A stretch of 64,000 bases of DNA from Apostichopus japonicus (taxonomy: Eukaryota > Echinodermata > Holothuroidea > Aspidochirotida > Stichopodidae): the NCBI RefSeq assembly GCF_037975245.1, contig NC_092569.1, forward strand, positions 26,983,168 through 27,047,167, read 5' to 3'. Under the pieces are notes generated by a model. It searched no databases, had not been told where the DNA came from, and was given only the letters and a program-made list of their open reading frames with translations. Shown in pieces: positions 53,614-64,000 of the stretch (position 1 is its first letter; each line of letters starts with the position of its first letter). A program made the position numbers and the translations under genes.

Positions 53614-54696
53614 ATGGTTTCTGACGATACCACCGTTTTCACGACACTCGACCCATCGTCCGACCATAACCCATCTCAATACATGGTCATCCTTTTTGGA
53701 ATATACTTCATTCTTGGCTTTTTCGGAAACGGAATATTGGTGATTCTCTTTCTTAAGGAAAAGAAGTTACGAGATACCAACAACGCCTTCGTCACTAATC
53801 TTGCCTTTTCGGATTTAATCTTTGTCGTGCTCTTTATCCCGATAGAAATCTACACTGAGCTTCATGAATATCGACCATTTGGATTGAAATTTTGCTATGT
53901 ATCCATCATTGTCAATTTCGCTTCCCAAGATGTCTCCGCTTTGTCACTCGCTGCGATGTCATACTTCAGGTACCGCGCTGTCGTCTGTCCATTCCAGTCA
54001 AGATCACACACGGGGAACAAACTTTCCAAATTTGTCGTGACCGTCTGCATTCTGTGCTGGGTCATAGGGATATGTGTTGCGATTTACCCAGCTTCACAAT
54101 GCTATGAAGTTGAGATGGACAATTTTGTTAACTTTAAACACACTGTAAACGTATCACATCCAGGCTACGCTACGTTTATATATTTTAGAACGGGCGTGTT
54201 CTTCATCTTGCCTCTTCTCGCAATCGCGTTCTTTTATTGCAGGATGGCATTCCATTTGTTTAGGGGGACGTCAGCTTTGGAAAGGAATTCCTCTATTTCA
54301 GCAAGAAGGGCTTTGCGATCGCGGAAGAAACTTGGTGGTATCGTCCTTGCCATTGTGGCACTTTTTTTCATCTCGTGGTTTCCATTATATTTAAATTTAA
54401 ACCTTTATTTCGCATGGAAAATGGAATATACTGCATTGGTGACTCTGTCTCGCATTTGTATGTTCCTTCCCTCGACTTTCAATCCGGTGATATTGTTCGC
54501 AACGAGTACGGGTTATCGAAAATATTTCCTCGGTATATGTTCGTGTTTTTTTGAAGGCAGACACTATCTCAAGCGACACACCACTTTAACCTCTACCTTA
54601 AGCATGCGCCTTTCACGTTCGCGTAAAGCTAACTCCAGAACTTCGTTAGAAATGGGACGTGCGGCAGACAGGCAACAGGAACTGCTTGGAGAGTAG
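53614..54696 (+). CDS. Class A (rhodopsin-like) neuropeptide-type GPCR, 360 aa
   Basis: One open coding exon. ATG 53614 sits in a good context (ACAATGG) with an in-frame TAA 9 nt upstream, fixing the start. Seven hydrophobic segments are visible. Landmarks: GN in TM1 (N39), NLAFSDL in TM2 (D67), C94 and C163 for the extracellular disulphide, SYFRYRAV at the end of TM3 (R119), P200 in TM5, ISWFP in TM6 (W255, P257) and FNPVIL in TM7 (N290, P291). N179-V-S is a likely glycosylation site in loop 2. The basic tail with CSC (309-311) suits palmitoylation and the Ser/Thr run suits arrestin control. The TM3 block (ALSLAAMSYFRYRAVV) most resembles bombesin/endothelin-type peptide receptors. Odd: the DRY aspartate is Phe, and the NPxxY tyrosine is Leu. 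A 3' splice site (pyrimidine tract then CAG) ends at 53482, suggesting a spliced 5' UTR. The first AATAAA downstream is at 55782. Ligand unknown. Confidence 0.9.
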   Translation: MVSDDTTVFTTLDPSSDHNPSQYMVILFGIYFILGFFGNGILVILFLKEKKLRDTNNAFVTNLAFSDLIFVVLFIPIEIYTELHEYRPFGLKFCYVSIIVNFASQDVSALSLAAMSYFRYRAVVCPFQSRSHTGNKLSKFVVTVCILCWVIGICVAIYPASQCYEVEMDNFVNFKHTVNVSHPGYATFIYFRTGVFFILPLLAIAFFYCRMAFHLFRGTSALERNSSISARRALRSRKKLGGIVLAIVALFFISWFPLYLNLNLYFAWKMEYTALVTLSRICMFLPSTFNPVILFATSTGYRKYFLGICSCFFEGRHYLKRHTTLTSTLSMRLSRSRKANSRTSLEMGRAADRQQELLGE

Positions 54697-57429
54697 GAAC
54701 AAATAGTAGGCACGAATTAGTTGCTTTGTGTTTAAGCGAAACCAATGAACCATTTGATTTTGGTTTTAGTGGACTCGGTCAAAACTGTGCCGGTACAAAG
54801 TACCGACTGGTTTCTTAGCCACGGAAATCGTAATGGCCACCCAGAGATGCTACAATATTCACTTGGGTTGTTTCTCTGGGAAATATAGGCAGAGATAGAA
54901 GCTACTAGTGGGTGGTGTTCCATTCATGCTGAGCTATTGACATTAATCTGAGACAATAATTGGGATGTGACAAAGCCCAAAGGTTTCGTACATCACTACA
55001 ATTCATTCCTCTGTTGACTTACACACTCAAGTCGTCACGTTCCAAGTCCGTTAGAGCATATATTCTACTTTTCAACGAACATTTTCTACCCACCACTAGA
55101 TAACTGATTGCTTGGGTTATCATAGCACATTCCAATTTTACAACTATCTATGACCGTTTAGATTTTTAGCCGAGAAGGTCTGCGTAGTAGACAACCCATC
55201 TGCCCCCTCTCTCTCTCTCTCTCTGCGGTATCTTCTTGTTTTACTCAGAGATTTCTAAAGCGCCTTACATCATCCTTATTTTCAGACCACCGGGTCCTTA
55301 TTTCATCTCCTTGAACATCCATTCTTGATGAAGACTGAAAACATACCGAAATAGAAAGAAAAGGGCACTTCAGTAGATTGAATTAGGACTATATCTCCTA
55401 CAATGGTTGACTGTTCAGTGAAAACTGTTTAGCACCGTACTTATACGTGGGTAGATGATAGGCTTGGTTCATACCGAAAGAGAAAGGAAAGGGCACTTAA
55501 TAAGTAGATCCATTTAGGACTATATCTCCTACAATGGTTGACTATTCAGTGGATACTGTATAGTACCGTAACTAAACGTGCATGGGTAGGCTTGGTTCGA
55601 ACTGCAGTAAATGTGATATCGAAACAGATAGCATTAACTATGACGCTAAACCTTCAAATTTGCTATGTAATGAACAATAAGCTGAAAGAACGAAGTATAC
55701 TATGAGCCGCCAGAAACAAAGGCTATGAAGAGATAAGATGGATGGCAATTTGGTATAATTCTACCATCAGTCGTAAAAGACAATAAACAGAGTTAAAAAG
55801 GAATATATGGGTCGATGAAGCTGATTGGCTAGCAAAAACGCTAAAAACTCTCTGTAATTCTCGATATTAAACAAATCTTCAAAGCAAAAAGTACCGCGAA
55901 TATATGATTTTGCCCCCTTTATCTGGGGATATTTTCTTTAAAATTTGTGCAAAACATTTACCCTGGCGACAGCAAATGCCACACAGAGAAAGGTAAGACT
56001 TACCAAGTCAAAATGTGTTACATTAACCATATTTTGGTTTACGAATAAAGTATTGAGATGTAGGACATTTCTTTCAACGTAATTATTTATTTCTGCTATC
56101 GGATTATCCGTTCGAATGAAGCTTCTTGGAAGGCGTATGGATGGTGCATGTATTGTGTCTGGAGGAGTTATTTAACATCGGCATATCTTTTCTCTGTATA
56201 TAATTTAGAAGTAATTGTGGGTTGTTGGTTTGGCTTTGCACGTAATATGCTTCCTGTCAAACCTGTCACGTTGTAGTTACGAATGTATTTTGCTAAGTTA
56301 CGTTACTCCGGGAATGTTCGAACTTACAGGCTCACTTTTCAACTCATTTATAAAAAAACACCTAAAAGGTAAAAAAAATCTGGAAGAGAAATTGACAGAG
56401 TACAAACATAAACAGGCTTTTGGACGTATTTAAAACGTCCAATAATTTGTCTTACATAGTTATATATGGAATACAGCGTGTGTAATTACTTTTGAATTCT
56501 TTATATCTGTTTCCGGAAATGCGAATTAAATAAACGAGTTATAAGCATCGCCCGTTGTGATGGGATAGATCGAAAACGGCCTACAGAAAGAAAGTTTATT
56601 CAAATGGCGAAATTTTAATTGTTTTTCAATATGTACATATCATTGGAAAATATATATTTCTTTTACGTAAATTTGTTTTTTTCTTGTTAAATTGAATGAC
56701 CTTCCAGGATTAATAGTGGTCACTGTGGTATGATAGTTATGTAGTAAGTACGTAAATAAACTTTTTAAAATGGTTAAAAGATACATTGGACTGTTTTGTG
56801 TATTTATTCGAGTTTTGGCTGCTGTTATTTTTGGTAATGCTAGATGACCTTCCCCCTTGGACCCTTAAATAACATACGCTTACTCCCTCCCTACCCAACA
56901 TCCCCGCCCTGATATAAAGCTCTGTCGGCATAAAGCGACAATAGGTTTTTTTGTGGAGGCGTTCATTGTATATAGGGCTCTTTACCCTTTTGGGACACTT
57001 GACCTTCGTTCTCTTTGGGATCCTTGAGCCTACATATGCATTTGGGACTATCCGCTTAAAAAAATCTACAGAACGTTATGCATTACGTGATAGAAATGAT
57101 GTGATGTTGACTCTACTTCGGTATATAGCTTTCGTCGGAGAGCTTCTCAAGTTTCAAACATTCCACGACAATAAATGTCACGCAAGATATCAGTTCTACT
57201 AAGTTCAGTTGTTCATTTCCTCTCTCGTAAAACAAAGTTGCAACGAATATCTATACAATATAAAGAGAGGAGAGCTGAAGAACCCATGTTTTATACAGGC
57301 AGCTTCCCTGTAAAAAAATGGTAGGACAAAAAAAAAAAAAAACGCAATACAAGAAGCGGAATAGAAAACAAAGATGAGTAAAGAAAAATAGATGAAAGAA
57401 ACTCTGACAAAGGAACTGAAGGAAATAAA
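54697..57429. other. GPCR 3' flank and non-genic DNA
   Basis: 3' UTR possibly to AATAAA at 55782 or 56044. Contains the 125-bp duplication at 55347; short ORFs unsupported. Confidence 0.45.
55347..55600. repeat. Tandem duplication, 125 bp
   Basis: ATACCGAAATAGAAAGAAAA at 55347 and ATACCGAAAGAGAAAGGAAA at 55472 begin two copies, both with ACTATATCTCCTACAATGG and TAGGCTTGGTTC. Confidence 0.85.
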
Positions 57430-57792
<363 letters not shown>

Positions 57793-58269
57793 TAGTAACA
57801 CAGATTTATAATAGAAGAGGGCTCTCAAGGCGCAACAATTTGTTTAAACGAATATTACGAGTTGGAATATTATTCTTCAAGCTCCTCGGAGAATTCTGTA
57901 AGTAATAGGAAGCCAATGCAGGTCTTTCCAGGATTGGTGTCATATGTAAAATGTAGCTTATCTGATCCCAAGAAACAATTGTAGTTTTAGTTCTTTGCAG
58001 ACATACTAACAATCTTACCGACTTTTTTTATTATGATTTCCGAGATCATAATTTTGCACCAGATGAATAAATCGAGCGATTTAAAGCTTCAGTGTCAAAC
58101 TAGTTTTGATGAAGATATTGCTCAAAATTTTGATAATCATATATTTAACTTGGAAATAGCCGTGAAAGATTGCTTGATACTTAAAAATAGTTAACACGAC
58201 TTTAAATTGTAGAAGTCGCCATTAAGTATTGGGCACTATAGTCAGAACACGTAAAATAATTCCATCAGC
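57793..58269. other. Non-genic stretch beside the LINE relic
   Basis: May be further decayed retroelement sequence, but no motif was recognised. Confidence 0.35.
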
Positions 58270-59340
58270 TCTCTTTGAATTACATTATGTAAGTCCGATT
58301 AAGATAAGTGTTTTTCCGCAGACATTGTTTGCAGTAAGACATTGGTAAATATTGAATTGTATACCATTTTGGGAAATATATGAAAGAACGTAAGTGTTAA
58401 CCTGGTCAAGTACACCGATAGTCTTAGAACAGACACAATTAATATGCTTGCCGCAGGAGATATTCGCATCAAGAATAATACCCGATATCTTGTTTTTGTC
58501 AATCAATTTACCCACTACTATAATTTGTTAATTGTCGATGTATACATATCTGATATGATCTGTATTATGTTGGTATCAGTGAAATACCATATAATTAGTT
58601 TGATTGTCACTGAACGACGAATTTTTGTTTAAAACAATTAGACATTGTTTTCATTTCATTTCATTTTTAACGACCGCACAGGCAGCTTGATAAATAAGAC
58701 CACGGGCACACGTATATAATTGCATCTTCCGACCATCGTTTCTTAACTATAGTCCGACCATATTAAACTAACTACGGTAGCGGTTACAAGTATTCACACG
58801 ACTTTGTACTATATTCAGACGATCGTTATTCGCGGACACATGCATCAGTGAGTTAATTATGCTTTTGCAAAGCTATCATGCGCAGTTGCGTTGGGTCGGT
58901 CAAGGGTCACGGTTTTGACGATGTTTCGCGTTTTTTTCGTTGTAAGTAGTAGATGATGTCAGTGTTTACGCTAAAATGCATAGTTGGACAATGCAATTGC
59001 GGTCACACGCATGGTTCTTCCTGCTAACGATGGTCGGACAATGGCTAATTCGGGGCTAACGATGCTAATTACCATCTTTAGTGGACGATGGTCGGACGAT
59101 CGTCAGACCATAGTAGAGAGCGGTCACACACAAACCGTACCATGGTCGGACCATTGTCGGACCATCGTTATGTCTGAAAAAAATGTACGTGTGACCGGGG
59201 TCTTATATTGTCTTTATACAGAATAATTGTGCTTTAACAGAGAGTAAAACAATCCTTTGGAGAACTGTTAACAATGTCATTGAGATAAAATAGGAACAGA
59301 AGACGCCCTAATATAGAACCCTTGGAACACCGCATATAGC
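58270..59340 (-). pseudogene. LINE reverse-transcriptase relic interrupted by the MITE
   Basis: Minus-strand reading of about 59335-59260 gives GSILGRLLFLFYLNDI, the RT palm motif usual after PQG, with a 1-nt deletion just upstream. After removing the MITE, about 58515-58285 gives KISGIILDANISCGKHINCV, the conserved block that follows some 80-90 residues later in LINE reverse transcriptases. The spacing fits. It is decayed and incomplete. Confidence 0.65.
58694..59206. mobile_element. About 513-bp inverted-repeat MITE inside a LINE relic
   Basis: The left end ATAAGACCACGGGCACACGT and the reverse-complemented right end ATAAGACCCCGGTCACACGT match at 18 of 20 bases. Subterminal regions contain many copies of TGGTCGGAC and its complement. 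No ORF. The target duplication is not clear. Confidence 0.7.
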
Positions 59341-59493
59341 ATCTTGGGAAGAGAAGATTGGACATTAATGCTAACAATTTGTTTTCTGTAGGTCAAATAG
59401 ATTTCAAATCACTCAAACGCAACATCCCGAATACCATGGTGAAACAGTTTCTCAAGAGGAATAGTGTGTACTTCACAGTATCAAACGCTTTAG

Positions 59494-59608
59494 AATATGG
59501 AACGCCAAAAGGGTCAACAATATACTATGATGATGTAAACTGCACATGCTAACTTTGTTTTTACATCATCATCATCCAATATTATTGACCTATATGGCGT
59601 TCCATATT
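59494..59608. repeat. Imperfect foldback, about 46-bp arms
   Basis: AATATGGAACGCC...GATGATGTAAA (59494-59539) is the imperfect reverse complement of TTTACATCATC...GGCGTTCCATATT (59560-59608), with a 20-nt loop. Confidence 0.7.
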
Positions 59609-61974
59609 AGAAAGATCAAGAAAATGCCAATAGTAGTTTCTTTGTTTTCAAAGCCTTTAATCGGTACTCTAGAGGGCTTCTTATCAATAGGTATACATAT
59701 TCTTACCAAACCGAATTATCGACCAGAAAGATGATTATTCTTATCAAGAAACTAATCCGCGCTGGCGGTAATGCGTAAATCTTTCGAGAGCCTTAGAAAT
59801 ACGCGGAGAGAATAGAAATCGTTCGAAAGTTAGGGTATATTAGAGAAGTAACACTTGAAACATTCTGCGACGATTTCATGATCATTACCAAGAAGCACAC
59901 TAATATAACGATCACATGGGTGCAGGAACACAGCAGATCATGCAAATGCAGCAATGAGTCAATACTTGAAAACTTAATGTATACATATAACTACTAGTCC
60001 AATAGCTAAACACTATATCGACCATCTTAGGGAGCGGGGGGGGGGGGGGGAGACATACTGGAAAAATAAAATTAATAGTTTTGGAATTTACAGAAATTAA
60101 AATTGTTAGTCCTTGTTTGTTAATGGTGCGGCTCAAATATTTCTTACCGACCACGAGAAGTTGTTAATCCCTACTAATACTGTCCCATTATCTGCAATGA
60201 GCCATGCTATGAACCATAAATCAATTCATAATGGTGGAAAGGAATAAAAAACCATGGAACTTGAAGATGAACGGAGCAAAAGTAGAAATGGTCTACCTAT
60301 GATAAGATACTCAATACAAACTATGGACAATTTGGATGTAGAATTTGTATTTCCCAATGAATGTTATAGTTCCATTTTCCATGGGAGATAGAAGATCCTA
60401 TCAAAGGACAAGGCCCGCGGAGTGAGTAATTAAATTTCATTGTGGCACGCAAGATTCCTTTCGTGAACACCATTGTCTTAAGCATCTGTCCAAATATAGC
60501 CATAAATAAGTTTGTTGTGAGTTATACTTTCGCTAAAGTTGATAAAGTGTCTACTCGTAATCCATAATAAACACAAAAAACAACAAAAAACGATAACGAT
60601 TACGTGTAATCGTCTGTTGCCACTCGTATTATAGTCTTTCAGAAGTTTGACACCATAACCGAATCTCAGCCTTGGATAACAAAGGATGACTCTTTTACAT
60701 TTGGTAAATACAAACGTCTTCCTTTTTCATCATTAGCGCACTATGTTGCTGAATGAAACAAACAACACTAACAAAGTTAGTGACTGGAAGCAGTGAGTGT
60801 ATGTTTAATTATGTCTCTGAAGATCAAAACACGCAGTTTAAAAGAGTTCATTTTCTCATACTAGGAGGCTATTATTGATAACATCGATCCCCCCACCCCC
60901 CACACGGCCCAATCATCTATAGATGCTGCATCTTTTCAGACCGCAGTCAAAGGAACCTCTTCGTCTTCGTCATCTTCATCGTCTGTCGAGGAGCGGTTTG
61001 TTTTCTTCAAGTAAACACTGTCAATAGAATGGTAAACCATAATGTTTACGTACGCAGTTGCCCTGGAGTTATTAAACACATTTGCAAACATCACTCGTAG
61101 GTGTTTACTCGCCAGTTTCTCATTCTCCGAAATAACAAGTTAGCAGCCCAAGAAATACTTCTACTTATATAACCCCCTTCCATATATATAATATGATAAT
61201 TATTACCATGTCCCCCCCCCCCCCCACGGCACGTTTGGTAGCGGTACCTATGTGGAAAGCTTCCAACGTCATTTCAGACGTTTTACATGTAGCAATTCCT
61301 GATTAACTATACTTTTTTTTGAGAAGTCTTTCAATTCCGTAATTTACCACATTTTAATACATAGTACTTCCCTTCTAGCTCCTGATGGGGTAGGCTTGAC
61401 AGCCACCAGATTTTCCAACTCAGGGCTTCTTTTGTTTTAATTGCCAGCATTTTAATTATTATAATCTGTTTTTCCTTCTATTTTGGCAATAAAATATTCT
61501 TCGCGATGAACAGTTTCAATTAAATTGAGGCAAGAAAGAGAGAATACAGTAATGAGCCATAACAAATTGAAACTCTCACATCTGGCGGTGACCTTGACAA
61601 TGATGACGCCAATGATGAATGGTGAAATGTAATTAAATTGTTAATTAAATAATTTCTAAATCTATTTCTTCTCGTTGTCTTAGAAGATGGACATAGTCAA
61701 AATATCGTAATACATACTTCCATACTAAGATACATCGATCCGACTGATCTGTTGACTAATATTTTCAACTTTAGAGAAAAACAAAACCGTTAACAAAGTG
61801 GTTATCTACTTCAATTTACTCCTAGTCCCATGCACTATGCATTCCTTCTCCTTATTTACCTCCTTTTGTTTATCATCTAATTATCTCCATTTGTTACACC
61901 ACTCTGCACGGTCGATCTCCAATGCCCTTTTCATGTCCTATACCCTCTTATGTTACTGACCTTTGCTTTGTATA
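59609..61974. other. Non-genic stretch
   Basis: G run at 60038, C run at 61211 and one weak exon candidate at 60865; nothing else supported. Confidence 0.4.
60865..61014 (+). CDS. Candidate terminal exon (49 codons), weak
   Basis: A possible 3' splice site (TTTTCTCATACTAG) precedes an open frame starting EAIIDNIDPPTPH, with a Ser run (SSSSSSSS), and ending VEERFVFFK then TAA at 61012-61014. An in-frame TAG lies exactly at the acceptor, so the frame is closed upstream unless spliced. I found no partner exon and do not recognise the protein. The C run inside could vary in length. Low confidence. Confidence 0.2.
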   Translation, partial: EAIIDNIDPPTPHTAQSSIDAASFQTAVKGTSSSSSSSSSVEERFVFFK

Positions 61975-61982
61975 ATGTATTC

Positions 61983-62273
61983 CATTGGCGTAGCCAGGAA
62001 TTTGCCAAGGGAGGGGCGAAACTGTAGATTCGGCATTACAAACTATCTAAGCATAGCGCCACCATGTTGGCGCGAAGCGTACAAGAAAATTTTGGCTGAA
62101 AATGCCTCCCAGATCGCTGGAAATGGCACTTCCCATGCCCTGTAAGTTGCATCTTAGCATTTTCTCTTTTGAAAATACTAGCGATATCATAAAAACATTA
62201 AAAATTTAAAAAAAAATATGCTCAAGGGGGGGGGGGGCGGCTGCCCCCTTCGCTCCCCTTGGCTACGCGCCTG
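61983..62273. mobile_element. hAT-like MITE, related subfamily (291 bp)
   Basis: The left end is CATTGGCGTAGCC and the right end GGCTACGCGCCTG, with a perfect 8-bp target duplication ATGTATTC at 61975-61982 and 62274-62281. An internal stretch (ACTATCTAAGCATAGCGCC, GTTGGCGCGAAGCG) is similar to the MITEs at 8.7 and 14.6 kb. Near the right end a 12-G run interrupts the sequence. Confidence 0.8.
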
Positions 62274-62281
62274 ATGTATTC

Positions 62282-63378
62282 TAATGTATACTCATAACAA
62301 TACTCATATATATTCTCCCTCCCTCTGTCTATCTATCTACTTGAAATGTGTACGTATAGCCTGTTTTGCTTCATTTTACTCGATTGTAACAATCTCATTA
62401 TAGGATAGTAATGTCATAAGTCTCCTGGCTGTTGAGCTTGATAATATGTATATTTAGCCTTAGTTTATTAGATTGGTTTTGAATGATTTGACAAATCCAA
62501 TGTAAGTCAATACGCTGAGTACAATTCTTCAATCATTTTACAAGCAGGTATAATGTAATAAAATAGGAAAACGGGTTTCACGGAAATAGGATTATCTTCC
62601 GATTTATCTAGTGACCGATTTATCAGCACATTCCAGTTTTTACTGTCGTACAAAATTTTTAAGATTTACAAATGCATCAAGTATGATACGAATTTTGCCT
62701 GCGATTCTTCAGTTCTTACTGTATAATTCAGGTAGCATATGCTACCGATTTATGGGATTTTTCAGTATGATCCAGTTTTAACTGCAGTACAAAACAGTAA
62801 TTTCTGTGTGAATCGGTTGCAGAAATGCATCTTAAAATTTTGAGAGCACTTTAACGTTTCCATAAAATAATAAAGGTACACAATATCAAAAACTATGGGT
62901 TACATATATCTGGCCAAGTTATTGGTTGGCTAAAATCTTGCAAGGGTTATATGGTAAAACCATTTATGACTATCTAATAACTAAGCGAAATGAAGTTTAT
63001 GGCTAGCAATTTGGTTTATGGCTAGCAATTTTCTGCACAACAAACCAAGCATTTCATATTTTCTTGCTCTGTGGATATTAGTCTAGTGGATATTAGACAC
63101 ACAATAGTACACACATTTTAAAATATGACATATTTACAATAAACGTGATATGGAGATGTCTAGTTAGCTTATTTGTACATTAATTTTATCCTCAGTTTGG
63201 TGATGTTCTTCGTTCTGTCCAGAGAAGCATCACAATACCATTTAGTGGGTTAATATGTATATGTGAATCAGTTTCTTGATAATTTCATTAGCTTGTGACA
63301 AACATCGTTCAATCTTGCTGTGTGTATTTCTAACTCCAAGATGAATAAAAAATTATTATTTACACAATTTGTAGCCTT
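62282..63378. other. Non-genic stretch
   Basis: No gene or clear repeat; GTTTATGGCTAGCAATTT is repeated twice near 62995-63030. Confidence 0.45.
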
Positions 63379-64000
63379 TCTCAAGTGTTTCATTCCCAAC
63401 CCACGATAGCTCAACCACCCACCAGCTCTCTCTGTCTTCCAAATCTTTGCTCTCTACCTCTACTATTTTCTTTCGACGCTCCATTCGCTATACTTATCAA
63501 TTAACCCAGCACATTGCTACACACTTCCTAGAAAGTGTTTCTCAAGTGTTTCGTTGCCAACCCATGATCGCTCAACCACCCACCAGCTCTATTTCTCTCT
63601 CTTCTCCAAATCTTTCATCTCTACCTCTACTATTTTCTTTCAACGCTCCATTCATCTACATATCAATTAACCCAGCATATTGCTTCACACTTCCTAGAAA
63701 GTGTTTCTCAAGTGTTTCGTTGCCAATCCATGATCGCTCAACCACCCACCAGCTCTATTTCTCTCTCTTCCAAATCTTTCATCTCTACCTCTACTATTTT
63801 CTTTCAACGCTCCATTCATCTACATATCAATTAACACAGCACATTGTTTCACACTTCCTAGAAAGTGTTGTCTCAAGTGTTTCGTTGCCAACCCATGATC
63901 ACTCAACCACCCACCAGCTCTATTTCTCTCTCTTCCAAATCTTTCATCTCTACCTCTACTATTTTCTTTCGACGCTCCATTCATTATACTTATCAATTAA
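63379..64000. repeat. 161-166-bp tandem array running off the window
   Basis: TCTCAAGTGTTTC recurs at 63379, 63540, 63706 and 63871, with shared CAACCACCCACCAGCTCT, CTACCTCTACTATTTTC and CACTTCCTAGAAAGTG. There are four units in the window, the last cut by the window end. Confidence 0.9.

Overview
The window looks like nuclear DNA of a marine invertebrate animal. The evidence is spliced genes with GT-AG introns, very dense (TA)n and trinucleotide microsatellites, tRNA-derived SINEs, Penelope-like, LINE and Ty3-type retroelements, hAT and Kolobok-type DNA transposons, and a rhodopsin-class GPCR. An invertebrate deuterostome, perhaps an echinoderm such as a sea cucumber, is my best guess; this is inference from style, since no single-copy species marker is present.

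Layout. 1-17.2 kb: no convincing host gene. It is AT-rich sequence with (TA)n tracts, two tRNA-derived SINE families, a decayed Penelope-like element that still shows its GIY-YIG endonuclease (about 6.63-7.24 kb), two copies of a hAT-type MITE (8.68 and 14.58 kb) and GAT/AAT/GAC microsatellites. 17.25-29.46 kb: the richest region. A five-exon plus-strand gene encodes an intact 752-residue Kolobok-type transposase. It faces, tail to tail, a three-exon minus-strand gene for a 265-residue protein joining a CXC-like cysteine cluster to a domain like the cytoplasmic 'ballast' of P2X7 receptors. Two further mobile elements sit in introns 1 and 4 of the transposase gene. 29.5-34.8 kb: a minus-strand LINE tail, AT-rich tandem repeats and a cluster of SINE pieces.

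34.86-44.45 kb: a 121-bp satellite array with three different higher-order periods (605, 363 and 1569 bp). It is split by a 5'-truncated LINE (7-bp target duplication), which is itself split by an internally deleted Ty3-type LTR element (5-bp target duplication). The LTR element keeps an integrase and an unusually long 59-nt antisense match to a tRNA-Leu. The LINE tail at 31.5 kb is an independent copy of the same family and shows the uninterrupted target site.

44.45-64 kb: mostly repeats, hairpins and microsatellites. The one clear host gene is an intronless-coding class A GPCR (53.6-54.7 kb) with atypical FRY and NPxxL motifs. A LINE reverse-transcriptase relic carries a small inverted-repeat element (58.3-59.3 kb), a third hAT-like MITE lies at 62 kb, and a 161-166-bp tandem array runs off the right end.

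Genes working together: only the transposase/ballast-CXC pair suggests a functional unit, and that link is a hypothesis from synteny. The GPCR stands alone. Splice structures were read by eye from splice consensus and frame continuity, without transcript evidence.
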